DNA of 64,000 nucleotides from Microbacterium sp. RURRCA19A (GCF_900156455.1 NZ_FTNQ01000005.1:1-64000), one strand, 5' to 3'. Shown: positions 16,264 to 25,271, numbered from the stretch's first letter. The notes: generated by a model not told the origin, from the letters alone. Made by a program: numbers and translations.

Positions 16264-17160
16264 ATGTCCGTCGGTCTGCTCGCCGTGGTGGATGACATCC
16301 TCGGCGCCGCACTCAAAGCCAGCGCGAAGACCGCGGGCGTCGTGATCGACGACGCGGCCGTGACGCCGCAGTACGTGCAGGGCATCACGCCCGCCCGTGA
16401 GCTGCCGGTGGTCTGGAAGATCGCCCTCGGCAGCATCATCAACAAGTACGTCATCATCATCCCGATCGCGCTGCTGCTGACGGCGTTCGCGCCGGGGGTG
16501 CTGCCGTTCCTGCTGATCCTCGGAGGCGGGTTCCTGTGCTTCGAGGGTGCGGAGAAGGTGCTGGAGTGGTTCGGGGTCGGTCACGGTCACGGTGACGACG
16601 ACGGGCCTCGCGACGAGCGCAAGCTGGTACTCGGGGCCGTGCGCACCGACCTCATCCTCAGCACCGAGATCATGCTCATCGCGCTCGCGAGCCTGGATCC
16701 CGGCTTCGGCATCTGGATGACGCTCGGCGCGCTGCTCGTCATCGGACTCGCCATGACGGTCGTGGTCTATGGCGCCGTCGCACTCCTGGTGAAGATCGAC
16801 GACATCGGACTGCGGTTCATGAAGAGTCCCGCGCGTGGGGTCCGTCGCTTCGGCGCCCGGGTGGTGGCATCCATGCCCGCCGTCTTCCGTGTGATCAGCG
16901 TGATCGGGACGATCGCGATGCTCTGGGTCGGCGGTCACCTGGTGGTGCAGAACCTCGGCGAGACCCTCTGGGCGGGACCGTCCGATCTGCTCCACGCCGT
17001 CGAGCACGCGATCGAGGCCACGGGCCCGGTCGTCGTGTGGATCGTGGACACCGCGATCTCGGCGGTGTTTGGTCTGATCCTGGGGCTCGTCATCGTCGCC
17101 GTCGTCACCGGCCTCCGGCGGGTGTTCCACCGCGGCGAGTCGGCCGACGCCGCGCACTGA
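16264..17160 (+). CDS. DUF808 (YedI-like) membrane protein
   Basis: A 298-residue integral membrane protein of the DUF808/YedI family. It starts MSVGLLAVVDDILGAALK, has the family segment VQGITPARELPVVWKIALGSIINK, and contains about six hydrophobic helices (for example about 60-95, 130-170, 210-230 and 260-285). The His/Asp-rich stretch GHGHGDDDG at about 111-120 could bind metal. AGGGAGAA precedes the ATG. It is a single gene; the family function is not known. Confidence 0.85.
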   Translation: MSVGLLAVVDDILGAALKASAKTAGVVIDDAAVTPQYVQGITPARELPVVWKIALGSIINKYVIIIPIALLLTAFAPGVLPFLLILGGGFLCFEGAEKVLEWFGVGHGHGDDDGPRDERKLVLGAVRTDLILSTEIMLIALASLDPGFGIWMTLGALLVIGLAMTVVVYGAVALLVKIDDIGLRFMKSPARGVRRFGARVVASMPAVFRVISVIGTIAMLWVGGHLVVQNLGETLWAGPSDLLHAVEHAIEATGPVVVWIVDTAISAVFGLILGLVIVAVVTGLRRVFHRGESADAAH

Positions 17161-17162
17161 GC

Positions 17163-17176
17163 CCCCGCCGGCGGGG
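17163..17176. terminator. Small perfect palindrome at convergent gene ends
   Basis: CCCCGCCGGCGGGG lies directly after the DUF808 stop and before the convergent flavin reductase stop. It can form a short GC stem. Confidence 0.35.
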
Positions 17177-17193
17177 ACCTCCGAGGCTCGGCG

Positions 17194-17754
17194 TCAGTCG
17201 AGGCGCGAGTGCTCGCCCAGGCGGTGCCACGTGCGGTTGTGGTACACCAGGGCGGCGCCGGGCTCGCCCGGCTCGAGGTCGCGCTCGACGTCGACCTGCA
17301 GGGCCTGGGCGGCGATGACGGTCGAGCCGCCGGCATCCATCCGACTGACCACGGCGCACCGCAACCATGCCCGGACGCCGTGGTACACCGGCTCGCCCGT
17401 GGGCAGGCGCGACCAGGTCGAGGTGTCGGCGAAGCGGTCGAGTCCGCTCGTGGCGCCGGCACGGGCCAGGACGATGTCCTCGGCGTCGAGCAGGTGCACG
17501 ACGATCGTGGACGCGGCCACGATCGTCGGGGTCGCCGACGACAGGCTCGAGACCGAGAAGATCAGCAGCGGCGGCTCGGCCGAGACCGACGACACGGATG
17601 AGGCGGTGAGGGCGACCGGTCCGTGCTCGCCGTACGCGGTGATGACGGCGATGCCGCCCGGGTGGCCGCGGAACGCGCGCTTGAAGTCGTCCGCCGTGAC
17701 GGACGTGCCGATGGTCGGCGTGCTCTCGGATCGCTCCTGCGGCAGGGAAGTCAT
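17194..17754 (-). CDS. Flavin reductase-like (FMN-binding split barrel) protein
   Basis: A 186-residue protein of the flavin reductase/DIM6-NTAB family. TADDFKRAFRGHPGGIAVITA opens the split barrel, GPVALTASSVSSVSAEPPLLIFSVS is the flavin-binding core, and YHNRTWHRL closes it. It would reduce FMN or FAD with NAD(P)H for a partner monooxygenase not seen nearby. The start at 17754 begins the family homology; the frame extends upstream without a ribosome site. It is divergent from the furanose transport operon. Confidence 0.85.
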   Translation of the reverse strand: MTSLPQERSESTPTIGTSVTADDFKRAFRGHPGGIAVITAYGEHGPVALTASSVSSVSAEPPLLIFSVSSLSSATPTIVAASTIVVHLLDAEDIVLARAGATSGLDRFADTSTWSRLPTGEPVYHGVRAWLRCAVVSRMDAGGSTVIAAQALQVDVERDLEPGEPGAALVYHNRTWHRLGEHSRLD

Positions 17755-17837
17755 ACCTCGACGGTAACCCTCGGCGCGCGGCCCGGCGCGGGACGCCGAA
17801 ACGCGGCGACACACGTGATCCGCCCGCACGCGAGTGT

Positions 17838-17851
17838 TGTGAGGCTTCACA
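17838..17851. promoter_or_regulatory. CRP-like dyad TGTGA-N4-TCACA
   Basis: TGTGAGGCTTCACA is a near-perfect dyad in the divergent region between the flavin reductase and the furanose ABC operon, 37 bp before the -35. The half sites match CRP, but the spacer is two bases short, so another regulator is possible. Confidence 0.3.
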
Positions 17852-17887
17852 TCGCCTTCTCCGTGATGTTTCCGTTGCAAATCGTTC

Positions 17888-17918
17888 TTGACAGAGCGCT
17901 GAGTGTGAGCGCTAACAT
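17888..17918 (+). promoter_or_regulatory. Promoter and LacI-type operator of the furanose ABC operon
   Basis: TTGACA (17888-17893) and TAACAT (17913-17918) are plausible -35 and -10 hexamers, with a long 19-bp spacer. The operator TGTGAGCGCTAACA (17904-17917) covers the spacer and -10. The same 14-mer recurs at 25483, and the LacI gene at 24258 is the likely binder. Confidence 0.65.
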
Positions 17919-17992
17919 TCAGAAGTCAGCCCGCCCGAGCGGCTGCATCACATGGACCGGCGACGCCGCCGGCGAAACGAGGAGGTTTCATC

Positions 17993-18973
17993 ATGAAGGC
18001 GAAGAAGACCCTCGCCGGACTCGCGCTCGTGGGCGCGATCGCTCTGACCACCGCCGGCTGCGCCGGTGGCGGCTCGACCGCCGGTGGCGGCGGAGACGAC
18101 AAGGTCATCACCGTCGGCTTCGCGCAGACCGGTTCCGAGAGCGGATGGCGCAGCGCCAACACCGAGTCGATGAAGACGGCGTTCTCCGAGGCCAACGGCT
18201 TCAACCTCATCTTCAACGCGGCCGACAACAAGCCGGAGGCGCAGATCGCCGCCGTCCGCAGCTTCATCAACCAGGGTGTGGATGCCATCGTGCTCGCCCC
18301 CATCGTCACCGACGGCTGGGACGACGTGCTGAAGGAAGCCAAGGACGCCAACATCCCGGTGATCCTCGAAGACCGCACGGTGTCCGCGTCGGAAGACCTG
18401 TACGCCAGCTGGGTTGGTCTGGACTTCAAGAAGGAGGGCGAGACGGCCGGCAAGTGGGTCGCCGAGAACTTCGGCAAGACCCCGACCAACCTCGTCGTGC
18501 TCGAGGGCACCACGGGTTCGTCGGCCGCCACCGACCGTGCCACCGGCTTCAACGACGCGATCAAGGGGACCGACATCACGGTGCTCGACTCGCAGACGGG
18601 TAACTTCACCCGTGCCGAGGGCAAGACCGTCATGGAGGGCTTCCTCCAGAAGTACGGCTCGCAGATCAACCTGCTGTTCGCCCACAACGACGACATGGGC
18701 CTCGGCGCGCTCGACGCGATCAAGGCGGCGGGCCTCAAGCCCGGCACCGACATCAAGATCGTGACGATCGACGCGGTCAAGGACGGCATGACGGCTCTGG
18801 CCGACGGCGAGTTCAACTACATCGTCGAGTGCAACCCGCTCCTGGGCGACAAGGTCGCCGAGGTCGTCAAGAAGGTCGTCGCCGGCGAGTCCGTCGACAA
18901 GCAGTACATCGTCGAGGACCAGGCGTTCGACCAGGAGCAGGCCAAGGCCGCTCTGCCCGACCGCAAGTACTGA
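17993..18973 (+). CDS. Furanose/sugar ABC transporter substrate-binding lipoprotein (YtfQ-like)
   Basis: A 326-residue type I periplasmic binding protein. The signal peptide ends in LTTAGC with lipidated cysteine C23. The mature protein follows E. coli galactofuranose-binding YtfQ closely: SESGWRSANTESMK, QGVDAIVLAPIVTDGWD, TGSSAATDRATGF and AHNDDMGLGALDAIKAAGL. A GGAGG site precedes the ATG. It heads an operon with two ATPases, two permeases and a LacI regulator. Because the co-regulated gene at 25561 encodes GH43 arabinan-type enzymes, L-arabinofuranose is a reasonable alternative to galactofuranose. Class sure, sugar inferred. Confidence 0.9.
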   Translation: MKAKKTLAGLALVGAIALTTAGCAGGGSTAGGGGDDKVITVGFAQTGSESGWRSANTESMKTAFSEANGFNLIFNAADNKPEAQIAAVRSFINQGVDAIVLAPIVTDGWDDVLKEAKDANIPVILEDRTVSASEDLYASWVGLDFKKEGETAGKWVAENFGKTPTNLVVLEGTTGSSAATDRATGFNDAIKGTDITVLDSQTGNFTRAEGKTVMEGFLQKYGSQINLLFAHNDDMGLGALDAIKAAGLKPGTDIKIVTIDAVKDGMTALADGEFNYIVECNPLLGDKVAEVVKKVVAGESVDKQYIVEDQAFDQEQAKAALPDRKY

Positions 18974-18980
18974 TCCATCC

Positions 18981-19037
18981 ACGGACGCCTGGCGTCCGTC
19001 CCCGGGTGTGCGGGGCCGATTCCGGCCCCGCACACCC
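18981..19037 (+). promoter_or_regulatory. Tandem intercistronic hairpins
   Basis: ACGGACGCC and GGCGTCCGT flank one base at 18981-18999. A second, perfect 15-bp stem pairs GGGTGTGCGGGGCCG (19004-19018) with 19023-19037 around an ATTC loop. They sit between the binding-protein and ATPase genes, where such structures commonly stabilise the upstream message and limit read-through. Confidence 0.6.
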
Positions 19038-19071
19038 TCCCTCGACTCATCCCCCGAGAAAGCGATCGAGC

Positions 19072-20622
19072 ATGACATCCGAACGCTCCGCCGTCGTCGC
19101 GATGCGCGGCATCAGCATCTCCTTCCCCGGAGTGAAGGCGCTCGACGGCGTGGACTTCACCCTCTATCCCGGCGAAGTCCACTCCCTCATGGGGGAGAAC
19201 GGCGCCGGCAAGTCCACCCTCATCAAGGCCCTCACCGGTGTCTACGGAATCGACTCCGGCTCCATCCGCGTGCAGGGCGAGGAGCGTCTGTTCCGCTCCA
19301 CGGCCGATGCGCAGGCGGCCGGAATCGCCACGGTCTACCAAGAGGTCAACCTCTGCCAGAACCTCTCCGTCGGTGAGAACGTGATGCTCGGCAACGAGAT
19401 CCGTCGCGCCGGCATGGTCGACTGGCGTGCCACCCACGCCGCGGCCGCGACCGCGCTCGCCGAGCTCGGTGTGCACATCGACACCCGCTCGATCCTCGCC
19501 AGCCACTCGATCGCGATCCAGCAGCTCGTCGCGATCAGCCGCGCGATGGTCGTGGACACGACGGTGCTCGTCCTCGACGAGCCGACCTCGAGCCTCGACC
19601 GGGGCGAGGTCGAGCAGCTGTTCGCCGTGGTGCGGAGCCTGCGAGACCGGGGTGTGGCCATCCTGTTCGTCTCGCACTTCCTCGACCAGATCTACGAGAT
19701 CTCCGACCGCCTGACGGTGCTGCGCAACGGCACGCTCGTGGGGGAGTACCCGATCGCGGAGCTCAGCCGCGAACAGCTCGTCGCGAAGATGATCGGCCGC
19801 GAGCTCGGCGAACTGGATGCCATCTCGGCCAGCGCCGAGCGTCCGATCGACCGTTCCGGGACCCCGGTCCTGAAGGCCGTCTCGCTGGCCCGCAAGAATG
19901 CGCTCGAACCGATCGACCTCGAGGTCTTCCCGGGCGAGATCGTGGGTCTGGCGGGACTCCTGGGCTCGGGCCGGACGGAGCTGGCCCGCCTCATCGCGGG
20001 CGCGGATCGCGCCGATCAGGGCCAGGTCGAGGTCGGGGGGTCCCCCTCGCGCCTCGGCTCTCCGCGCCATGCGCTCGATCGCGGGATCGCCTTCTCGTCC
20101 GAGGACCGCCGCGCCGAAGGCATCGTCGGCGACCTCACCGTCGCCGAGAACATCATCCTCGGCGTCCAGGCCCGCCGCGGTGCGCTGCGCAAGCTCGGCG
20201 CCGCCGAGGTGCAGGCGATCGTCGACGAGTACATCACCGCGCTCGGGGTGCGTCCCGCGAACCCGAACGCGCTCATCCGCAACCTGTCCGGCGGAAACCA
20301 GCAGAAGGTGCTGCTGGCCCGCTGGCTCGCCACCGCGCCGGAACTGCTCATCCTCGACGAGCCCACCCGCGGCATCGACGTCGGCGCGAAGGCCGACATC
20401 CAGCGCAAGGTCGCCGAACTCGCCGAGAAGGGCCTCTCGGTGGTGTTCATCTCCTCCGAGCTGGAGGAGGTGCTGCGCATCGCGCAGCGCGTGGCGGTGC
20501 TCCGCGACCGTCGTAAGATCGGCGAGCTGGCCACCCAGGACGTCGACCTCGACGGTCTGGTCGCCTACATCGCCGAGGGGCAGCCCGAGACAACGTCGTC
20601 CGATCGGGAGAAGATCGCATGA
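19072..20622 (+). CDS. Sugar ABC transporter ATP-binding protein (YtfR/RbsA-like), first copy
   Basis: A 516-residue duplicated ABC ATPase of the CUT2 class. Half one has Walker A GENGAGKST at 41-49, IQQLVAISRAM as the signature region and LVLDEPTSSLD as Walker B. Half two has a degenerate GLLGSGRTELA Walker A, SGGNQQKVLLARWL near residue 405 and LILDEPTRGIDVGAK. It powers the two permeases downstream. Its stop overlaps the permease ATG by 4 bases. A second, closely similar ATPase lies at 22718, which is unusual. Confidence 0.92.
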   Translation: MTSERSAVVAMRGISISFPGVKALDGVDFTLYPGEVHSLMGENGAGKSTLIKALTGVYGIDSGSIRVQGEERLFRSTADAQAAGIATVYQEVNLCQNLSVGENVMLGNEIRRAGMVDWRATHAAAATALAELGVHIDTRSILASHSIAIQQLVAISRAMVVDTTVLVLDEPTSSLDRGEVEQLFAVVRSLRDRGVAILFVSHFLDQIYEISDRLTVLRNGTLVGEYPIAELSREQLVAKMIGRELGELDAISASAERPIDRSGTPVLKAVSLARKNALEPIDLEVFPGEIVGLAGLLGSGRTELARLIAGADRADQGQVEVGGSPSRLGSPRHALDRGIAFSSEDRRAEGIVGDLTVAENIILGVQARRGALRKLGAAEVQAIVDEYITALGVRPANPNALIRNLSGGNQQKVLLARWLATAPELLILDEPTRGIDVGAKADIQRKVAELAEKGLSVVFISSELEEVLRIAQRVAVLRDRRKIGELATQDVDLDGLVAYIAEGQPETTSSDREKIA

Positions 20623-21662
20623 AGAAGTTCCTTTCGCACCGCCTCGTGTGGCCCATCGCGGCCCTCGTGGCGCTCATCGCCGTCAACACGATCTCGCGGC
20701 CGTCGTTCCTCAGCATCACGGTGCAGAACGGGCAGCTCTACGGATCGCTGATCGACATCCTGCGCAACAGCGCCCCGCTCATGCTCGTCGCGCTGGGCAT
20801 GACGCTGGTCATCGCCACCCGTGGCATCGACCTGTCGGTCGGAGCGATCATGGCGGTCTCCGGTGCCGTGGCGCTGACGATCATCGAGGCCTCGCCCGAC
20901 CCGGGCAACCTGGGCGTCGTCATGATCGCCATCGCCGCCGCGGTCGGCAGCGCCCTGCTGCTCGGCGTCTGGAACGGCTTCCTGGTCTCGGTGCTCGGCA
21001 TCCAGCCCATCATCGCCACCCTCGTGCTCATGCTCGCCGGCCGCGGAGTCGCCCTCCTCATCACCAAGGGCTTCATCACGACGATCAACAGCGACCCGTA
21101 CCAGTTCATGGCGCAGGGATACGTCCTGGGGCTCCCGTTCGCCTTCTACGTGTCGATCGCCGCGGTGATCGTCGTCGGCATCGTCGAGCGACGCACCGCG
21201 CTGGGCATGCTCACCGAGGCGGTCGGCATCAACCCCGAGGCGAGCCGCCTCGCCGGAGTCCGCTCGCGCGGCATCATCTGGGGCGCCTACATCGCCAGCG
21301 GCACGCTCGCGGGCATGGCCGGAATCCTCTACAGCTCGAACATCATGGCCGCCGACGCGAACGCCGCGGGTCTCTACATCGAACTGGATGCCATCCTCGC
21401 GGTGGTCCTCGGTGGAACCTCGCTCGCCGGTGGCAAGTTCAGCCTGGCCGGCACGGTCGTCGGCGTGTTCACGATCCAGACGCTCAAGAGCACGATCACC
21501 TTCCTGGGTGTTCCGCCGGCCGTCAGCCCGGTCTTCATGGCCGCGGCCGTGCTGATCGTCGTGCTGCTGCAGTCGCGCCGGTTCCGCGCGTTCTTCCAGA
21601 CCGCGGGCCGTTCCGCCCTGCGTCCCCTCACCCGACGTCCTGACGCAAAGGTGCTGTCCTGA
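20619..21662 (+). CDS. Sugar ABC transporter permease (YtfT-like)
   Basis: A 347-residue CUT2 permease with about ten membrane helices. The conserved GMTLVIATRGIDLSVGAIMAVSG and AVVLGGTSLAGGKFSLAGTVVG segments match RbsC/YtfT. The start overlaps the ATPase stop (ATGA) and its stop overlaps the next permease start by one base, so production is coupled. By gene order it corresponds to YtfT. Confidence 0.92.
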   Translation: MKKFLSHRLVWPIAALVALIAVNTISRPSFLSITVQNGQLYGSLIDILRNSAPLMLVALGMTLVIATRGIDLSVGAIMAVSGAVALTIIEASPDPGNLGVVMIAIAAAVGSALLLGVWNGFLVSVLGIQPIIATLVLMLAGRGVALLITKGFITTINSDPYQFMAQGYVLGLPFAFYVSIAAVIVVGIVERRTALGMLTEAVGINPEASRLAGVRSRGIIWGAYIASGTLAGMAGILYSSNIMAADANAAGLYIELDAILAVVLGGTSLAGGKFSLAGTVVGVFTIQTLKSTITFLGVPPAVSPVFMAAAVLIVVLLQSRRFRAFFQTAGRSALRPLTRRPDAKVLS

Positions 21663-22675
21663 TGGCCACTCTCACCGCTGAGCGGGGCCCCGTCGCCCCG
21701 ACCACGTACCGCCGATTCCTCAGCCGCCACGTCTCGTGGATCCCGGTGTTCGCCGCGATCGCGATCCTGCTGATCATGATCGCGGGGTCCATGGCGTACT
21801 TCCCGAACTTCCAGCTGCCGCGGATCCTGTCGTCGATCCTGCTCGACAACGCGTACCTGCTGGTGCTCGCGGTCGGCATGACCTTCGTCATCCTGACGGG
21901 CGGCATCGACCTCTCCGTCGGTGCGGTCATGGCCTTCACCGGCATCCTGTGCGCCAGCCTGCTCTCGCAGGGGGTTCCCGTCGCGGTCGCGGTTCCGGCG
22001 ATGATCCTCATCGGCGCAACCATCGGTCTGCTGATCGGCGTGCTCGTGCAGTTCTTCGACGTGCAACCGTTCATCGCCTCGCTGATCGGCATGTTCCTCG
22101 CCCGCGGCCTGGCGTTCGTGGTGAGCCTCCAATCGATCAAGGTCGACAACGAGGGACTGCTGTGGCTGCAGTCCACCCGCTTCTCGTTCGCCGGGTGGTA
22201 CATCACCCCGACGGGGATCATCGCGCTGCTCACCGTGGCGCTCGCCGCGTTCGTGCTCCGCTTCACCCGGTTCGGGCGCACCGTGTACGCGGTGGGCGGC
22301 AACGAGCAGTCGGCGCGGCTCATGGGCCTGCCCGTCGTGCGCACCAAGCTGTCGGTCTACGTCATCAGCGGCGTGTGCGCGGGGCTCGCGGGCATCGTCC
22401 TGACCGCGTACTCCGGCGCCGGCTACCCTCTCAACGGCGTCGGGACCGAGCTCGACACGATCGCCGCGGTCGTCATCGGCGGCACGCTGCTGACGGGTGG
22501 GAGCGGGTTCGTGCTGGGCTCGATGATCGGTGTCTTCGTCTACGGCCTGATCCGCACGATCATCTCCTTCTCGGGCGCCGAGCAGTCCTGGACCCGCATC
22601 ACCGTCGGAGCGCTGCTGCTGGTGTTCGTCGTGGTCCAGCGGATCATCGTCTCGCGGTCCGCGCTCTCCAAATGA
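21662..22675 (+). CDS. Sugar ABC transporter permease (YjfF-like)
   Basis: A 337-residue CUT2 permease. GMTFVILTGGIDLSVGAVMAFTG and AVVIGGTLLTGGSGFVLGSMIG mark the family, with about ten membrane helices. It corresponds in order to E. coli YjfF and likely pairs with the preceding permease as a heterodimer. It is followed by a 42-bp gap with an inverted repeat before the second ATPase. Confidence 0.92.
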   Translation: MATLTAERGPVAPTTYRRFLSRHVSWIPVFAAIAILLIMIAGSMAYFPNFQLPRILSSILLDNAYLLVLAVGMTFVILTGGIDLSVGAVMAFTGILCASLLSQGVPVAVAVPAMILIGATIGLLIGVLVQFFDVQPFIASLIGMFLARGLAFVVSLQSIKVDNEGLLWLQSTRFSFAGWYITPTGIIALLTVALAAFVLRFTRFGRTVYAVGGNEQSARLMGLPVVRTKLSVYVISGVCAGLAGIVLTAYSGAGYPLNGVGTELDTIAAVVIGGTLLTGGSGFVLGSMIGVFVYGLIRTIISFSGAEQSWTRITVGALLLVFVVVQRIIVSRSALSK

Positions 22676-22678
22676 CGC

Positions 22679-22717
22679 GCCCGCGCAGGATGCGCGCGCG
22701 ACGAGCGTCGCGCGGGC
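22679..22717 (+). promoter_or_regulatory. Inverted repeat abutting the second ATPase start
   Basis: GCCCGCGC (22679-22686) and GCGCGGGC (22710-22717) are perfect complements; the right arm ends on the base before the ATG at 22718. No ribosome site is visible in the gap. The stem could hide or replace the initiation region, or end part of the upstream message. Confidence 0.4.
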
Positions 22718-24265
22718 ATGATTGACCCCATGTCCACCGTTGCCCCGCCCCTCCTCGAGGTTCGCGGGGCGACGGTGCGTTTCGGCGTCGAGTCCGCCCT
22801 CGCCGACGTCGACTTCCGCCTGCGCCCCGGCGAGGTGCACTCGCTCATGGGAGAGAACGGCGCGGGCAAGTCGACGCTGATCAAGGCGATCACGGGGGCG
22901 CTGCGTCTCGACCAGGGGGAGATCCTCCTCGACGGTCGTGCGATGCAGTTCTCCACCCCGGCGGATGCGCAGGCGGTCGGGATCTCCACCGTCTACCAGG
23001 AGATCGACCTCCTCCCGAACCTCACCGTCGCCGAGAACATCTCGCTCGGACGCGAGCCGCGGCGGTTCGGGATGATCGATCACCGCGCGATGCGCGATCG
23101 CGCGGCCGAGGCCCTCGCGTCGCTCGGCGTCGACGTCGACCCGTCGTCGGTGCTGTCCACCCACCCCCTCGCCATCCAGCAGCTCGTCGCGATCGCCCGC
23201 GCGGTCTCCATCGAGGTGAAGGTGCTCGTGCTCGACGAGCCGACCTCCAGCCTGGATGCCGACGAGGTCGCCGAGCTCTTCCGGGTCATCCGCGATCTCA
23301 AGACGCAGGGGATCGCGATCGTCTTCGTCTCGCACTTCCTCGACCAGGTCTACGAGATCTGCGATCGCGTCACGGTCCTCCGCGGCGGGCGACTGGTGGG
23401 GGAGTACGGCACGCGTGAGCTCCTCCGCATCGACCTCGTCGAGAAGATGCTCGGCGCCGCCGCCGACGCCCTCGCGCCGCTCGGGCAGCGTTCGCCCGAG
23501 CCCGCGGAGGGGCCGTCGATCGTGAGCGCGCGGGGTCTGGCATCCGGGTCCCGACTGCGCGACGCCGACGTCGACATCGCCGAGGGCGAGGTCATCGGTG
23601 TCGCCGGGCTCCTGGGGTCGGGACGCAGCGAACTGGCGCGAGCCCTGACCGGCGTCGACCACCCCGACGGCGGCGAGGTGCGCATCGACGGTGAGCCGGT
23701 GAGGCTCGGGTCGCCCCGCGAGGCGATCCGCCGACGCGTGGCGTACTCCTCGGAGAACCGGCGCACCGAGGGGATCATCGGCGACCTCAGCGTCCTCGAC
23801 AACATCACGCTGGCCCTCCAGGCGCAGCGCGGGATCTTCCACCGCCTCAGCACGGCGCGGCGTCGGGAGCTCGCGACGAGCTGGGTGGAGGCGCTGCACA
23901 TCCGCCCCGCCGACATCGACCGCCCCGTCGCCACGCTCTCCGGGGGCAATCAGCAGAAGGTGCTGCTGGCCCGCCTCCTCGCGCTCTCGCCTCGGGTCAT
24001 CGTGCTCGACGAGCCCACGCGCGGCATCGACGTCGGGGCGAAGGCCGAGATCCAGCGCCTGGTGGGCGAACTGTCCGACAACGGCCTCGCGATCGTCTAC
24101 ATCTCCGCCGAACTCGACGAGGTGCTGCGGGTCGCGCACCTGGTCGCGGTCATGCGCGACGGCGTGCTCGCGCAGATCCTTCCCGCCGCCGAACTCACCT
24201 CCGACGCCCTCCTCGCCCTCGTGGCCAAGCCGGCCGCGGGGGAGGAGGGGGTCTCCGATGGCTGA
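22718..24265 (+). CDS. Sugar ABC transporter ATP-binding protein (YtfR/RbsA-like), second copy
   Basis: A 515-residue duplicated ABC ATPase, with ATG at 22718 or alternatively 22730. The first half has GENGAGKST, IQQLVAIARAV and LVLDEPTSSLD. The second has GLLGSGRSELA, LSGGNQQKVLLARLL and IVLDEPTRGIDVGAK. It is co-linear with the ATPase at 19072 and clearly a paralogue. Two full-length ATPases around one permease pair may mean alternative energisation or a second cargo. The LacI start overlaps its 3' end by 8 bases. Confidence 0.9.
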   Translation: MIDPMSTVAPPLLEVRGATVRFGVESALADVDFRLRPGEVHSLMGENGAGKSTLIKAITGALRLDQGEILLDGRAMQFSTPADAQAVGISTVYQEIDLLPNLTVAENISLGREPRRFGMIDHRAMRDRAAEALASLGVDVDPSSVLSTHPLAIQQLVAIARAVSIEVKVLVLDEPTSSLDADEVAELFRVIRDLKTQGIAIVFVSHFLDQVYEICDRVTVLRGGRLVGEYGTRELLRIDLVEKMLGAAADALAPLGQRSPEPAEGPSIVSARGLASGSRLRDADVDIAEGEVIGVAGLLGSGRSELARALTGVDHPDGGEVRIDGEPVRLGSPREAIRRRVAYSSENRRTEGIIGDLSVLDNITLALQAQRGIFHRLSTARRRELATSWVEALHIRPADIDRPVATLSGGNQQKVLLARLLALSPRVIVLDEPTRGIDVGAKAEIQRLVGELSDNGLAIVYISAELDEVLRVAHLVAVMRDGVLAQILPAAELTSDALLALVAKPAAGEEGVSDG

Positions 24266-25271
24266 GGACAAGGCATCCCGGACCGCCAACATCTTCGATG
24301 TCGCCCGCCTGGCCGGTGTCTCGCACCAGACGGTCTCGCGCGTCCTGAACAACATGCCCAACGTCCGGCCCGCGACGCGGGCGCGCGTCGAGCAGGCCAT
24401 CGCGCAGCTCCGGTACAGCCCGTCGCCGGCGGCGCGGGCCCTGGTCACGCGGCGGACCCGCACGATCGGCCTGGTCACTCCGGGCACGGTCGACTACGGT
24501 CCCACGTCGATCGCGACGAACTTCAACTTCGCCGCCCGCGCCGCCCGCTACAACGTCGACGCGATCAGCTCGCCCCAGAACGACGTGGCCGCCGTCCGTG
24601 CCGCGATCGACGGGCTCCTGAAGCAGCGCGTGGATGCCATCGTGCTCATCGTCGTCGACGTCGAGGTGCTGGCGGCGGTGCAGGCGATCGAGATCGACGT
24701 CCCCATCGTCGCCGCCGCCACGACCAGCCGTCCCCACCCGCGCCTCGTCGCGATCGACCAGTATCGCGGGGCGCGGGCGGCTGTGCGACACCTGCTCGAG
24801 TCGGGATACACGACGGTCCGCCACATCGCCGGTCCGGCCCGCAACCCCGACGCGGTGGAGCGTCTGCGGGGGTGGCGCGAGGAGATCGCCTCCGCGCGCG
24901 CGCAGTCCACGCCTCCCGTCCACGGCGACTGGTCGGCGGCGAGCGGCTACCGGATCGCGACCGAGACCGACATCGCGCCGGGCGAGGGGATCTTCGTCGC
25001 CAACGACCACATGGCGATCGGTGTGCTGTCGGCGCTGCGCGAGCGCGGGCTCCGGGTGCCGGAGGACGTCGGGGTGGTCGGCTTCGACGACGTCCCGGAG
25101 GCGCCGTTCCTCTTCCCCTCGCTCACCACCGTGCGCCAGGACTTCGCCGCGCTGGGGGAGATCCTCATGCAGAAGGTGCTGCTGATGGTCGAGGAGCCCG
25201 ACACCGTCAGCGAGAGCACCCCGTTGCCGACGCGTCTCGTCCTGCGCGATTCGGCGCCGCTGCGCCCCTGA
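24258..25271 (+). CDS. LacI-family regulator of the furanose regulon
   Basis: A 337-residue repressor. The N-terminal helix-turn-helix NIFDVARLAGVSHQTVSRVLNN (about 11-32) and hinge lead into a type I periplasmic-binding-like sensor domain ending GVVGFDDVPEAPFLFPSLTTVRQD. It is the last gene of the transporter operon, overlapping the ATPase by 8 bases. The two TGTGAGCGCTAACA sites ahead of this operon and ahead of the GH43 gene are its probable operators, so it would autoregulate. The effector is likely the imported furanose or a derivative. Confidence 0.88.
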   Translation: MAEDKASRTANIFDVARLAGVSHQTVSRVLNNMPNVRPATRARVEQAIAQLRYSPSPAARALVTRRTRTIGLVTPGTVDYGPTSIATNFNFAARAARYNVDAISSPQNDVAAVRAAIDGLLKQRVDAIVLIVVDVEVLAAVQAIEIDVPIVAAATTSRPHPRLVAIDQYRGARAAVRHLLESGYTTVRHIAGPARNPDAVERLRGWREEIASARAQSTPPVHGDWSAASGYRIATETDIAPGEGIFVANDHMAIGVLSALRERGLRVPEDVGVVGFDDVPEAPFLFPSLTTVRQDFAALGEILMQKVLLMVEEPDTVSESTPLPTRLVLRDSAPLRP

